Source of the DNA: Tissierellales bacterium
GTDB taxonomy: Bacteria; Bacillota; Clostridia; Tissierellales; JASKZW01
Direction of reading: 5' to 3'
Length of the DNA stretch: 64,000 nucleotides
NCBI GenBank assembly: GCA_030152145.1
Contig: JASLIL010000102.1
Coordinates: forward strand, 5,317-69,316
This document shows, one piece after another, positions 17,508 through 25,165 of this stretch; positions within the stretch are counted from its first letter, which is position 1; each line of letters starts with the position of its first letter. Position numbers and translations under genes: made by a program. The notes beneath the pieces were generated by a model. The model ran no database searches, was not told where the DNA came from, and was given only the letters and a program-made list of their open reading frames with translations.

Positions 17508-19247
17508 ATGGAATTACTATCAGTACAAAAATCTGCCCAAGAGGTGGCAGAAGCCATATCAGCTGTACTGGATGTAGATGTTACCATAGTAGACCGGGAT
17601 TTTAAAAGGGTAGCATCTACTGGGGAATACAAGAATTTTATAGGGGAGAGACTGCCTAAGAACTGTTCCTTTGAAAGGATTTTTAAGACCAAGAAAGCTC
17701 AGTTTATAGACAGACCCAATAAAAGTGAAAAATGTCTGGACTGCAGGTCCAGGGGAAACTGTAATGAGCTGGCAACTATTGGCTATCCCATAAGGAATAA
17801 TGGAGATCTTTTGGGAGTAATAGGCCTTATAGCCTTTACGGAAGATCAAAGGCATAGAATAGAAAGAGAATATGAATCTCTCCTGGTTTTTCTAAGGAAA
17901 CTTTCAGACCTTCTGGCAGGAAATCTAAAGTATACGGAGACCATAAAGGCCCTTAAAATTCAAGACCTGGAAACCAAGGCTATAATAAACGGCCTACAAA
18001 GCGCCATAGTTTGTGTGGATGAAAAATCTAGGATAAAGTTTGTAAATGAAAGGGCCCTAGACTATCTTTCAAGTTCAGAAGCTGAACTTATAAATAAAAA
18101 TCTAGAGGATATTTTAAAGGGCTATGAATACAAGAAGGACCTTAGGGAGACCAGGGAAATAAAGATAAGGGGTAAAAGCTACCTACTGGACTACAGCCCT
18201 GTATTTGCTGATGGAAAGTTGGTTAGTGGAATCTTTGAGATAAGTAAAACATCCAACTTAATTAAGAATATATACAAGATCATAGGCTCTGAAAAGCTTA
18301 TAAACTTTGAGGATATACTAGGGGAAAGTCAAGAATTTACCAGGGTCAAGAAGCTTTCTAAGAATCTTGCCAAAAGCAAGTCCACCATACTTTTAAGAGG
18401 GGAAAGTGGAACTGGAAAGGAACTTTTTGCCAGGGCTATCTACAGTGAAAGCAAGAGACAGAGGGAGCCCTTTGTAGTAGTAAACTGTGCCTCTATACCA
18501 GACAATCTTTTGGAATCAGAGCTCTTTGGCTATGAGGGAGGTTCCTTTACTGGTGCAAAAAAAGAAGGCAACATGGGCAAGTTTGAACTAGCCAATGGTG
18601 GAACCCTATTTCTAGATGAAATAGGAGACCTGCCCCTACACCTTCAACCTAAGCTTCTAAGAGTTCTACAGGATGGAAGTTTCTCTAGAATTGGGGGAAA
18701 TGAAATTATAAATGCGGACTTTAGGTTAATATCAGCCACCAATAGAAAGCTAGAAGAAATGATAGCCAGGGGAGAGTTTAGGGAGGACCTTTACTACAGG
18801 CTTAATGTTATACCCATAACCATACCGGCCCTAAGGGAGAGAAGGCAGGATGTGGAACTTCTGGCTGAGGCCTTCTTGGAAAAATACTGTAGGATCTTGG
18901 GAAAGAATATGGAATTTAGTCCTAGGGCCATGGAGGCCATGAAGAACTATTCCTGGCCTGGAAATGTTAGAGAGCTGCAAAATGTTGTAGAGTATCTTGT
19001 AAATGTAACTAATGACAGCAGGATTGATCTTGATAAGCTACCAGATAAGCTTCTGGAAGAGAAGCTTGAAAGGCCAGTTTTAGACTCTAGTCTAAAAGAG
19101 ATGCTAGACAGCTATGAAGAGGAAATCTTGTCTAGGTATTTAGAGATCTATGGGAAAAAAACTGAGGATAAAAAACTAGTAGCGGAAAAATTAAATATAG
19201 ATCTTTCTACACTTTATAGGAAGTTAGGCAAATATAATTTGCAGTAA
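17508..19247 (+). CDS. sigma-54-dependent activator, CdsR-like
   Basis: 579 residues. An N-terminal sensory domain (~1-145) contains CLDCRSRGNC, followed by a PAS domain (~155-250) and an AAA+ domain (~265-500) with Walker A GESGTGKE, sigma-54-contact loop GGSFTGAKK, Walker B GGTLFLDEIGDLP and arginine fingers near FREDLYYRLNVIPI. A Fis-type helix-turn-helix ends the protein (KLVAEKLNIDLSTLYRKLGKY). It lies immediately before cysteine desulfidase, with palindromic sites and a sigma-54 promoter between. In Clostridioides difficile the sigma-54 activator CdsR controls cdsB, so the same role is likely here. The cysteines suggest cysteine or redox sensing, which is inference. Confidence 0.85.
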   Translation: MELLSVQKSAQEVAEAISAVLDVDVTIVDRDFKRVASTGEYKNFIGERLPKNCSFERIFKTKKAQFIDRPNKSEKCLDCRSRGNCNELATIGYPIRNNGDLLGVIGLIAFTEDQRHRIEREYESLLVFLRKLSDLLAGNLKYTETIKALKIQDLETKAIINGLQSAIVCVDEKSRIKFVNERALDYLSSSEAELINKNLEDILKGYEYKKDLRETREIKIRGKSYLLDYSPVFADGKLVSGIFEISKTSNLIKNIYKIIGSEKLINFEDILGESQEFTRVKKLSKNLAKSKSTILLRGESGTGKELFARAIYSESKRQREPFVVVNCASIPDNLLESELFGYEGGSFTGAKKEGNMGKFELANGGTLFLDEIGDLPLHLQPKLLRVLQDGSFSRIGGNEIINADFRLISATNRKLEEMIARGEFREDLYYRLNVIPITIPALRERRQDVELLAEAFLEKYCRILGKNMEFSPRAMEAMKNYSWPGNVRELQNVVEYLVNVTNDSRIDLDKLPDKLLEEKLERPVLDSSLKEMLDSYEEEILSRYLEIYGKKTEDKKLVAEKLNIDLSTLYRKLGKYNLQ

Positions 19248-19253
19248 TGCAAA
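19238..19253. promoter_or_regulatory. activator site 1 (TTNGCA-N4-TGCNAA)
   Basis: Palindrome TTTGCAGTAATGCAAA, overlapping the stop codon of the activator gene. It is centred about 157 bases upstream of the predicted sigma-54 transcription start. Confidence 0.65.
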
Positions 19254-19256
19254 ACT

Positions 19257-19272
19257 TTCGCAATAATGCCAA
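19257..19272. promoter_or_regulatory. activator site 2 (TTNGCA-N4-TGCNAA)
   Basis: TTCGCAATAATGCCAA, same half-sites and spacing as site 1 and centred 19 bases further on. Confidence 0.65.
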
Positions 19273-19299
19273 TGAAATTTAGGCCTATCTAAAGATAAA

Positions 19300-19315
19300 T
19301 TTGCAAGACTGCGAA
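19300..19315. promoter_or_regulatory. activator site 3 (TTNGCA-N4-TGCNAA)
   Basis: TTTGCAAGACTGCGAA, same pattern, centred about 95 bases before the predicted start, within the usual range for enhancer-binding proteins. Confidence 0.65.
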
Positions 19316-19332
19316 AGTTGGAAAAAGAAGGG

Positions 19333-19373
19333 GAAAGCCTTCTAGGCCCTAAGGGGTCTAGGAGGCTTTTTTT
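19333..19373 (+). terminator. terminator after the activator gene
   Basis: GAAAGCCTTCTAGGCCC can pair, with wobbles and a bulge, with GGGGTCTAGGAGGCTTT, ending in seven T. It separates the activator transcript from the desulfidase promoter. Confidence 0.75.
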
Positions 19374-19375
19374 AC

Positions 19376-19392
19376 TTGGCATGGACCTTGCA
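19376..19392 (+). promoter_or_regulatory. sigma-54 (-24/-12) promoter of the cysteine desulfidase gene
   Basis: TTGGCATGGACCTTGCA: GG at 19378-19379 and GC at 19390-19391, exactly 12 bases apart as in TGGCAC-N5-TTGCA. The predicted start is near 19403, only ~17 bases before the TTG start codon. Confidence 0.85.
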
Positions 19393-19419
19393 ATATATGG
19401 AGGTAAGGAGTTGATAGTT

Positions 19420-20670
19420 TTGAATAATTTAGATAGGAAAGTTTTAGATCTAGTAAAAAAGGATACGGTTCTAGCCCTAGGCTGTACAGAGCCTATAGCA
19501 GTGGCACTTTGCAGCAGTAGGCTAAGGGGCATGGTGGATAATATAGAGAGAATAGAATTGGACTTAAGTTTAAATATATATAAAAATGGAAAGGCAGTTT
19601 ATATACCTGGGACAGGAAGAACTGGCCTGGACTTTGCCTGTGCCCTAGGCTTGGTTGGAGGAGACTATAGGAAGGGGTTAATGGTTCTTGAGGACATTAG
19701 GGATGAAGATATAGAAAAAGCCTTGGAACTAGTGGATTCTGGCCTTATAAAGCTTAGGATAAGTGAAGAAGAAGGAGTCTATGTAAAGGTTAAACTTATA
19801 GGTGATGGAGAGGCTCTTGCTGTAGTGGAGTCAAGTCATGACAGCTTTAGCCATGTAGAGGAAAACTCTAGGATTATTTTTAGCCAGGACCCTGGTAAAG
19901 ATTCTAATAATATGGATTTTCTTTATGACCTGGACTTTATAAAGATAAGGGAAATAGTAGAAGCAACAAGGAGTGCGGACCTGACTTTTTTAAGGGAGGG
20001 TATAGAGAAGAACCTAGAAGCTGCCAAGGAGGGTTTAAAGGGAGAAACCTATTTGGGCATTGGTAAAAGTCTAGTAGAGATTTATGGTGATAAGCCTGGA
20101 CTTATAGATAGGGTTAGGATCTACACAGCCAGTGCTAGTGATTTTAGGATGAGTGGGGGAAACTGTCCTATAATGACCAGTGGAGGCAGTGGAAACCAGG
20201 GTATAGGTGTTTTCATTCCCATAGCCTTGGTGGCAGAGGAAAAAAAACTGGATGAGGATAAGCTTTTAAGGGCCATTTACTTTGGCCATATAGTAAATAA
20301 GTATGTGAAACTTTACACTGGGAAACTATCCAGCCTTTGTGGTTGTGCCATAGCTTCTGCCCTGGGAGCAGCTAGTGGTATTACTTGGATGCTGGGAGGC
20401 AGTGATGAGGAAATAGCTGGATCCTGTAATAATCTTTTATCGAACCTAACAGGCATGATCTGTGACGGAGCCAAGGATACCTGTGCCTTAAAGCTAGCTA
20501 CATCTGCAACAGAAGCTCTTATAGCCAGCTTCTTAAGCTTAGATGGGGTTTATCCAAAGGGTCATGTGGGTATAGTATCTGAGAATGTAGTGGACAGCAT
20601 TAAAAACCTGGGTATTCTAAGGGAGGAGGGCCTAAGGGATGCTGACTCTACAATAGTTAAACTAATTTAG
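19420..20670 (+). CDS. L-cysteine desulfidase (CdsB/CyuA, YhaM family)
   Basis: About 416 residues of the iron-sulfur L-cysteine desulfidase family, which splits cysteine to pyruvate, ammonia and sulfide. Recognisable: LVKKDTVLALGCTEPIAVAL, YIPGTGRTGLDFACALGL, GGNCPIMTSGGSGNQGIGV, LSSLCGCAIASALGAA and GMICDGAKDTCALKLA; the conserved cysteines would hold the cluster. I place the start at TTG 19420 with AAGGAG at 19405-19410, because the sigma-54 promoter at 19376-19392 excludes in-frame starts further upstream; TTG 19411 is an alternative. It is probably induced through the upstream activator. Confidence 0.9.
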   Translation: MNNLDRKVLDLVKKDTVLALGCTEPIAVALCSSRLRGMVDNIERIELDLSLNIYKNGKAVYIPGTGRTGLDFACALGLVGGDYRKGLMVLEDIRDEDIEKALELVDSGLIKLRISEEEGVYVKVKLIGDGEALAVVESSHDSFSHVEENSRIIFSQDPGKDSNNMDFLYDLDFIKIREIVEATRSADLTFLREGIEKNLEAAKEGLKGETYLGIGKSLVEIYGDKPGLIDRVRIYTASASDFRMSGGNCPIMTSGGSGNQGIGVFIPIALVAEEKKLDEDKLLRAIYFGHIVNKYVKLYTGKLSSLCGCAIASALGAASGITWMLGGSDEEIAGSCNNLLSNLTGMICDGAKDTCALKLATSATEALIASFLSLDGVYPKGHVGIVSENVVDSIKNLGILREEGLRDADSTIVKLI

Positions 20671-20734
20671 TATATTTTGTTAATTCTAGTGAAAATTTGG
20701 GTAATATACTTGTAGTATTGAAAGGAGTGATAGT

Positions 20735-21154
20735 GTGTCAAAGGGAAAGTTTAGCAAGATGTTACAGGAGTTTAAGGATTTTGCCATGAAGGGTAGTGTA
20801 GTAGACCTGGCAGTCGGTGTGGTTATAGGGGGAGCTTTTGGTAGTATAGTTTCATCCTTAGTAGATGATATTATAATGCCTTTAGTTGGTATCTTAACAG
20901 GTAATGTGGATTTTAGTAACCTAGCCATACAGTTAAGTGAAGATAACTCTATTAAATACGGAATGTTTTTAAATAATATTATTCAGTTTTTAATTATTTC
21001 CTTTTCTTTATTCTTGGTTATAAAACAGATCAATAAGCTAAAGCCTGCTGAAGTCCAAGCGGCACCGACAACTAAGACTTGTCCATTCTGTAAGACAGAG
21101 ATAGATATAGAAGCTACAAGATGTCCTAATTGTACATCAGAACTTAATAAATAG
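20735..21154 (+). CDS. mscL: large-conductance mechanosensitive channel MscL with C-terminal zinc ribbon
   Basis: 139 residues from GTG, with AAAGGAGTGA upstream. The N-terminal amphipathic helix and TM1 read [20 protein letters not shown] and [22 protein letters not shown]2 is [21 protein letters not shown]. The channel opens under membrane tension to release solutes after osmotic downshift. Unlike the classical charged C-terminal helix, the last ~35 residues hold [19 protein letters not shown], a four-cysteine zinc-ribbon pattern on the cytoplasmic side. The gene stands alone. Confidence 0.93.
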   Translation: MSKGKFSKMLQEFKDFAMKGSVVDLAVGVVIGGAFGSIVSSLVDDIIMPLVGILTGNVDFSNLAIQLSEDNSIKYGMFLNNIIQFLIISFSLFLVIKQINKLKPAEVQAAPTTKTCPFCKTEIDIEATRCPNCTSELNK

Positions 21155-21164
21155 GCTATTTTAT

Positions 21165-21190
21165 AAATAACCCGAAAGGGTTATTTTTTT
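21165..21190 (+). terminator. rho-independent terminator
   Basis: Arms AAATAACCC (21165-21173) and GGGTTATTT (21178-21186) with a GAAA tetraloop and T run, after mscL. Confidence 0.88.
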
Positions 21191-21331
21191 ATTATTAACT
21201 TGTAAAGCCTATAGATAAATACTATAGAAAAACAAAATGGATAAAAAAACATTATATATAGAGAAATAAGACAAAATATATCATATTATATTAAGGAGTT
21301 TAAAGAGAAATATATTAATAGGAGGAATAAT

Positions 21332-22021
21332 ATGGACTCAAAAAAGAAATCTAGAATTATTAAAATTGGTGTTCTAGTGGCGGTAGTATTTGCTTTTATT
21401 TTTATTAAACCACTTAATATGGGATTAAAAAACATGCTAGGAGCTTTTAAAGACTTGGAAAGTGTTAAGGAATACATAAGATCTTTTGGTCCTTGGGCAG
21501 TAGCTATATCCTTTACAATGATGATTTTACAGGCTTTAGCAGCACCTATACCAGCCTTTCTAATCACCTTTGCCAATGCAGCTATATGGGGATGGTGGAA
21601 AGGTGCTATACTTTCATGGTCAAGTGCTATGGCAGGGGCTATGGTATGCTTTGCAATATCAAGGATCTACGGAAGAAGTGCAGCAGAGAAATTCGCTTCT
21701 AAGATGGCCTTGGACGATGTGGAAGTTTTCTTTGAAAAGTATGGGAAAAATGCTATATTAGTAGCTAGGCTTTTACCATTTGTACCCTTTGATCCTATAA
21801 GCTATGCAGCAGGTTTAACTTCTATGGACTTTAAGGGTTTTGTTATAGCTACAGGTTTGGGACAGCTTCCAGCAACTATTGTCTATTCATATGCAGCAGC
21901 GAAATCTTCAAATCCATCAACTTTTGTAAAAGGACTCTTGCTTTTATTTGGGATTTCTGTTACAATATATACTATTAAGAAAATATGGACAGAAAAGCAG
22001 AAAAAAGAAGTTGCAAAATAG
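21332..22021 (+). CDS. TVP38/TMEM64 (VTT-domain) membrane protein
   Basis: 229 residues with about six membrane helices. The VTT/SNARE-associated core is visible: PIPAFLITFANAAIWGWWKG, CFAISRIYGRSAAEKF and the signature VARLLPFVPFDPISYAAGL. DedA/VTT proteins are implicated in lipid scrambling or transport of lipid carriers; the specific role of this member is unknown. A Lys-rich tail (KKIWTEKQKKEVAK) follows the last helix. The start is 7 bases after AGGAGGA. It is transcribed alone. Confidence 0.87.
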   Translation: MDSKKKSRIIKIGVLVAVVFAFIFIKPLNMGLKNMLGAFKDLESVKEYIRSFGPWAVAISFTMMILQALAAPIPAFLITFANAAIWGWWKGAILSWSSAMAGAMVCFAISRIYGRSAAEKFASKMALDDVEVFFEKYGKNAILVARLLPFVPFDPISYAAGLTSMDFKGFVIATGLGQLPATIVYSYAAAKSSNPSTFVKGLLLLFGISVTIYTIKKIWTEKQKKEVAK

Positions 22022-22023
22022 AT

Positions 22024-22052
22024 TTGCTATTTTATACTATTAAGTATATAAT
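22024..22052 (+). promoter_or_regulatory. cold-shock gene promoter
   Basis: -35 TTGCTA (22024-22029), 17-base spacer, -10 TATAAT (22047-22052), giving a ~147-base leader. Confidence 0.65.
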
Positions 22053-22146
22053 ATAAATATACCTTAATCATAGTTTGTTTTGATTTTGGAAAAGAACAAA
22101 TAATAACATATTAACTAAAGAAATAAGATAGTTGGAATGTACTCCG

Positions 22147-22189
22147 AATTTTATTTCTATAGTGTGTTGGGATTAAAGGAAATAAAATT
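22147..22189 (+). promoter_or_regulatory. hairpin in the cold-shock mRNA leader
   Basis: Perfect 11-bp AU-rich stem AATTTTATTTC (22147-22157) with GAAATAAAATT (22179-22189), ending two bases before the ribosome binding site GGAGG at 22192-22196. Its position suggests temperature-dependent access to the site, as known for other csp leaders. Confidence 0.5.
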
Positions 22190-22205
22190 TTGGAGGTAGT
22201 TAATA

Positions 22206-22406
22206 ATGACTAACGGAAAAGTAAAATGGTTTAGCGCTGAAAAAGGATTTGGATTTATCCAAACTGAAGAAGGAAACGATGTATTCGTACACTTCTCACA
22301 AATCAACAAAGAAGGATTCAAAACTTTAGAAGAAGGACAAGAAGTAAACTTCGAAATCGTTGAAGGCGAAAAAGGACCACAAGCAGAAAACGTAACATTA
22401 GCATAA
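22206..22406 (+). CDS. cold-shock protein (CspA/CspB family)
   Basis: 66 residues, one complete cold-shock domain: [15 protein letters not shown] (RNP1 KGFGFI), DVFVHFSQI (RNP2 VFVHF) and a C-terminal [10 protein letters not shown]. It binds single-stranded RNA/DNA and acts as an RNA chaperone. Codon use differs from its neighbours (TTC, AAC, ATC, CAC and GAA are preferred), which fits very high expression. The long leader with a hairpin next to the ribosome binding site fits post-transcriptional cold control. A terminator follows at 22421. Confidence 0.95.
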   Translation: MTNGKVKWFSAEKGFGFIQTEEGNDVFVHFSQINKEGFKTLEEGQEVNFEIVEGEKGPQAENVTLA

Positions 22407-22420
22407 TAAACGTTGAGAAT

Positions 22421-22451
22421 AAACCTAAGTACTTTGTACTTGGGTTTTTTT
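22421..22451 (+). terminator. rho-independent terminator
   Basis: Arms AAACCTAAGTAC (22421-22432) and GTACTTGGGTTT (22436-22447), three-base loop, T run. Confidence 0.88.
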
Positions 22452-22551
22452 GTGCCTTAAATTAGGCTTTATATGCTTATCCTAAGGATTTAGGCTATAT
22501 ACAGGGTCTTAAGGGGTATTATAAGACTTAAGATTAGAAAGGAAGAATTAT

Positions 22552-23166
22552 ATGAATCTGGAGTTTTTAAGGAATAGACAGGCTGAAATTATGGATATAA
22601 AACATAGGTATTCTGTGCTTATACCTCTTATTAAGCTAGATGCCAGGGAAGCTATAGTTTATGAGGTTAGAAGTAAGAAGATGAGAAGACAGCCAGGGGA
22701 AATATCCTTCCCAGGTGGCAGGATAGAGGAGGGGGAAAGTCCTAGACAGGCAGCAGTAAGGGAAACTGCCGAGGAGCTCTCCATAGAAGAGTCTCAAATA
22801 GAGGTGTTGGGAGAGGGAGATATATTTATAACACAGTATGGAGCCTTGGTTCACAGTTTTATAGGCTACTTAAAGGACTTTGAGCCTGATAAGGCCAGTG
22901 TCAATAAGGATGAGGTAGACCATATATTTACAGTTCCCCTAGAACATCTTATGGAGGTAGATCCCGTTGTCTATTCTATGGAAATGGACTTTAAAGACAG
23001 AGATGACTTTCCCTATGAGCTAATACCCAATGGAAGGAATTATAATTGGGATATAAGAAAGGAAGATATCTACTTCTATGAATATGCTGGCTATATAATT
23101 TGGGGGATGACTGGTAGGATAACCAGGAACTTTATTAATATAATAAAGCTGGGAGAGAAAGAGTAA
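22552..23166 (+). CDS. NUDIX hydrolase, CoA-pyrophosphatase type
   Basis: 204 residues. It has the PGEISFPGG motif that marks the CoA-diphosphatase (NudL/YeaB) branch, followed by the Nudix box GGRIEEGESPRQAAVRETAEEL. Such enzymes cleave CoA or its derivatives to 3'-phosphoadenosine phosphate and phosphopantetheine. The C-terminal part includes the family's NWDIRKEDIYFYEYAGYIIWGMTGRI. The last residues IKLGEKE and the following ~25 bases are duplicated exactly at the end of the downstream CAP gene (24461-24504), so this 3' end may have been altered by recombination. Confidence 0.88.
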   Translation: MNLEFLRNRQAEIMDIKHRYSVLIPLIKLDAREAIVYEVRSKKMRRQPGEISFPGGRIEEGESPRQAAVRETAEELSIEESQIEVLGEGDIFITQYGALVHSFIGYLKDFEPDKASVNKDEVDHIFTVPLEHLMEVDPVVYSMEMDFKDRDDFPYELIPNGRNYNWDIRKEDIYFYEYAGYIIWGMTGRITRNFINIIKLGEKE

Positions 23167-23184
23167 GGCTTTGATTTAGGAATA
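23141..23184 (+). repeat. 44-bp direct repeat, copy A
   Basis: Begins TAATAAAGCTGGGAGAGAAA and runs through the NUDIX stop codon into the intergenic region. It is identical to 24461-24504. Weaker similarity continues for ~20 more bases with a 5-base gap. Confidence 0.9.
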
Positions 23185-23224
23185 TGATATGATGTTTATA
23201 GACTAAAAATAAAGGGGGATATAT

Positions 23225-24486
23225 ATGAGGGAGAAAAGATTTTTTATACTTATGCTGGCTTTTCTAATCTTATTGCCAGGAAAAGTTTTTGCTAAATCTA
23301 AGGGTATTGAAGTTGTTTTAGATGGACAAAAGATAGATTTTGATGTGGAGCCAGAACTTAAGGGTGGTAGGACCTTTGTTCCCATGAGAAAAATATTTGA
23401 GCTTTTGGGTATGGAAGTTGAATTTGACAAGGATAATAGAAGGGTTTTAGCCAATAAGGAATCCTTAAATATAAGCCTAGATATTGACAAGAATTATATG
23501 CTGAAAACTCTGAGAAAATAGACTTGGATCAGCCAGCCTATATAAAGAACTCAAGAACTATGGTTCCCTTAAGGGCTATTTCTGAAGCTGATGGTGCATC
23601 TGTAGAATGGATAGCAAGTACTAGAAGAGTAGTTATGAAGACCTTAGAGGAGGATCAGGGAGATCCTAAGCCAGATATAAAGGATGAGGAGATCCTAGAC
23701 CCAACTAAGGATAAGATGGTTTTTTTAGAAAATAAGAGCAAGAAAATAGAGCTAGATATGGCAGAGAAGGATTTAAGAAAAATAATGGGAGAACCAGATA
23801 GGATAGGTAAGGGGCTGGCTAATAGGGATAGATATGTTTATGGCCTAACGGATCCTGAAAACCACATAATATTTGAACTTGAAAATGGAAGACTTGTAGC
23901 TGTGAGAAGCAGTGGGGATAATTGGTTTTTAGAGGGCAAGCTAAGTCCTAGGGGTATTTACAATCCCTTTGTAATAGGAATTATAAATCAAGACTATAAG
24001 GACAGTGGAATTAGGGCCGAATTTTTAGGTGCTAAGGATACAAAATTCTCCAGGTATATGTTGCTTGACTGGTCTAGGCCAGAGACTAGGGTCCATAGTT
24101 CAGCCAGTATTGAAGAGCTGGAGATGGAGGTCTTTGACTATATTAACCTAGAAAGGGCTAGAAAGGGTCTAGAGCCCCTAATACTAGATAGGGATCTATC
24201 TAATCTTGCTAGAAGCTATAGTAGCTATATAGCTAGAACAGGGGATTATTCCCTTAGCGGTGATAAGAAGGCATTTAGGGATGAAGCCATGAAGTTTGCT
24301 AGGGAAAAATCTTATACAGAGTTAATTGAATTACTTCATAGGGGGCAGGGGGCGGAGGAAATAAGTAATGGCCTTTTAGACTCTCAATTTGGAGAGCTTA
24401 ATTTGATGACCAAAAGATATAACTATATTGGACTTGCCTTTAATGAGAAGGGCCATATGGTAATAAAGCTGGGAGAGAAAGAGTAA
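23225..24486 (+). pseudogene. frameshifted secreted protein: copper-amine-oxidase-N domain plus CAP domain
   Basis: The first frame (23225-23521) gives a signal peptide (FFILMLAFLILLPGKVFA) and the first half of a copper-amine-oxidase-N domain (GGRTFVPMRKIFELLGMEVEF), then stops. The second half of that domain (SRTMVPLRAISEADGASVEW) continues in another frame up to 24486. Reading through would join as ...DKNY-AENSEKIDLDQPAYIKNSRTMVPLR, so two bases appear to have been gained in TTATATG near 23495. Then come a CAP-associated domain (~EKDLRKIMGEPDRIGKG to WFLEGKLSPRGIYN) and a CAP/SCP domain (FDYINLERARKGLEPLILDR). Intact homologues are extracytoplasmic proteins of unknown function. Programmed frameshifting is not excluded but no classical signal is seen. 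The 3' end lies in repeat copy B. Confidence 0.75.
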
Positions 24487-24504
24487 GGCTTTGATTTAGG
24501 AATA
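24461..24504 (+). repeat. 44-bp direct repeat, copy B
   Basis: Exact copy of 23141-23184, covering the last seven codons and stop of the CAP gene and 18 bases beyond. The two copies enclose the broken CAP gene. Confidence 0.9.
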
Positions 24505-24520
24505 GGATATTTATAGATAA

Positions 24521-24555
24521 AAAAGGCAGGCCTAGATTCAGGCCTGCCTTTTAAT
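24521..24555. terminator. bidirectional terminator
   Basis: Arms AAAAGGCAGGCCT (24521-24533) and AGGCCTGCCTTTT (24540-24552). It lies between the CAP gene and the convergent marR gene. Confidence 0.88.
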
Positions 24556-24567
24556 TTATGTAGAAAA

Positions 24568-25017
24568 TTAATTTTCAATATTTTCAATAACCTTCATTAT
24601 ACTGATTAGATTGTTGTTAAAGTCCCTTAGTTCCTTGTCTGACAGATCCTTAAATACTTCTTTTATTTGATTTAGATACTCTTCCTTTTGCTCTTCAAAG
24701 ATTTCTAGGCCCTGGTCAGTGAGGTAGATCCAGGATTTTCTTTTATCATCTTCATCCAGACTTTTACAAGTAATGTTAAGGTCTTCTAAGCCGGCTATAA
24801 GACTTGTAACGCTTCCTTTTTCTAGGCTAAGGGATTGGCCTATCTGGGTGGCAGTACTGCTGCCCTCATTACCTAGAAGGCTTATAGCTCTAATTTGGTT
24901 CTTAGTAAGACTAAGGCCCTTGTAATCTTCAGTTTTCAGTATAGGTCTAAATAATTTATTGATAAAGTAGATAAACTTACCTAAGTTTACTCTAATATCC
25001 TCAAAGGATTGACTCAT
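24568..25017 (-). CDS. MarR-family transcriptional regulator
   Basis: 149 residues: winged helix at ~35-105 (LTKNQIRAISLLGNEGSSTATQIGQSLSLEKGSVTSLIAGLEDL and the wing KSLDEDDKRKSWIYLTDQG), flanked by dimerisation helices. MarR proteins are usually repressors released by small aromatic or oxidising ligands. No transporter or enzyme gene is adjacent on this strand, so the regulon cannot be read from context beyond likely autoregulation through the inverted repeat at 25036-25063. Confidence 0.88.
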   Translation of the reverse strand: MSQSFEDIRVNLGKFIYFINKLFRPILKTEDYKGLSLTKNQIRAISLLGNEGSSTATQIGQSLSLEKGSVTSLIAGLEDLNITCKSLDEDDKRKSWIYLTDQGLEIFEEQKEEYLNQIKEVFKDLSDKELRDFNNNLISIMKVIENIEN

Positions 25018-25035
25018 AAGATCACCTCAATAGTA

Positions 25036-25063
25036 TTAAGATTCCTAAAAATAGAAATCTTAA
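25036..25063. promoter_or_regulatory. probable MarR operator
   Basis: Arms TTAAGATTCCTA (25036-25047) and TAGAAATCTTAA (25052-25063), 11 of 12 bases paired, four-base centre. It sits just downstream of the marR -10, where bound repressor would block its own promoter. Confidence 0.65.
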
Positions 25064-25069
25064 CTATTA

Positions 25070-25098
25070 ATTATATAGATGTTTTATTTTTCTGTCAA
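25070..25098 (-). promoter_or_regulatory. consensus promoter of marR
   Basis: On the minus strand: TTGACA (25093-25098), 17-base spacer, TATAAT (25070-25075). Confidence 0.85.
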
Positions 25099-25145
25099 TT
25101 GATAGACTATTCCTTTAATTTATAACCTCAATATAAACTATAGTT

Positions 25146-25161
25146 AATTTAGATCTAAATT
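25146..25161. promoter_or_regulatory. 16-bp perfect palindrome
   Basis: AATTTAGATCTAAATT, between the tyrS terminator hairpin and the marR promoter. It could be a further regulator site; it differs in sequence from the marR operator. Confidence 0.3.
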
Positions 25162-25165
25162 CTAT

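Noticed and set aside
5622..22080. Similarity (18 of 20 bases) between the pepT-pepD hairpin region at 5622-5641 and the cold-shock leader at 22061-22080
   Set aside because: Only two short AT-rich copies, with the hairpin present in just one, so chance is likely.
23495..23526. Programmed ribosomal frameshift joining the two CAP-gene frames
   Set aside because: No heptameric slippery sequence or following structure was seen; a two-base gain in TTATATG explains the break more simply.
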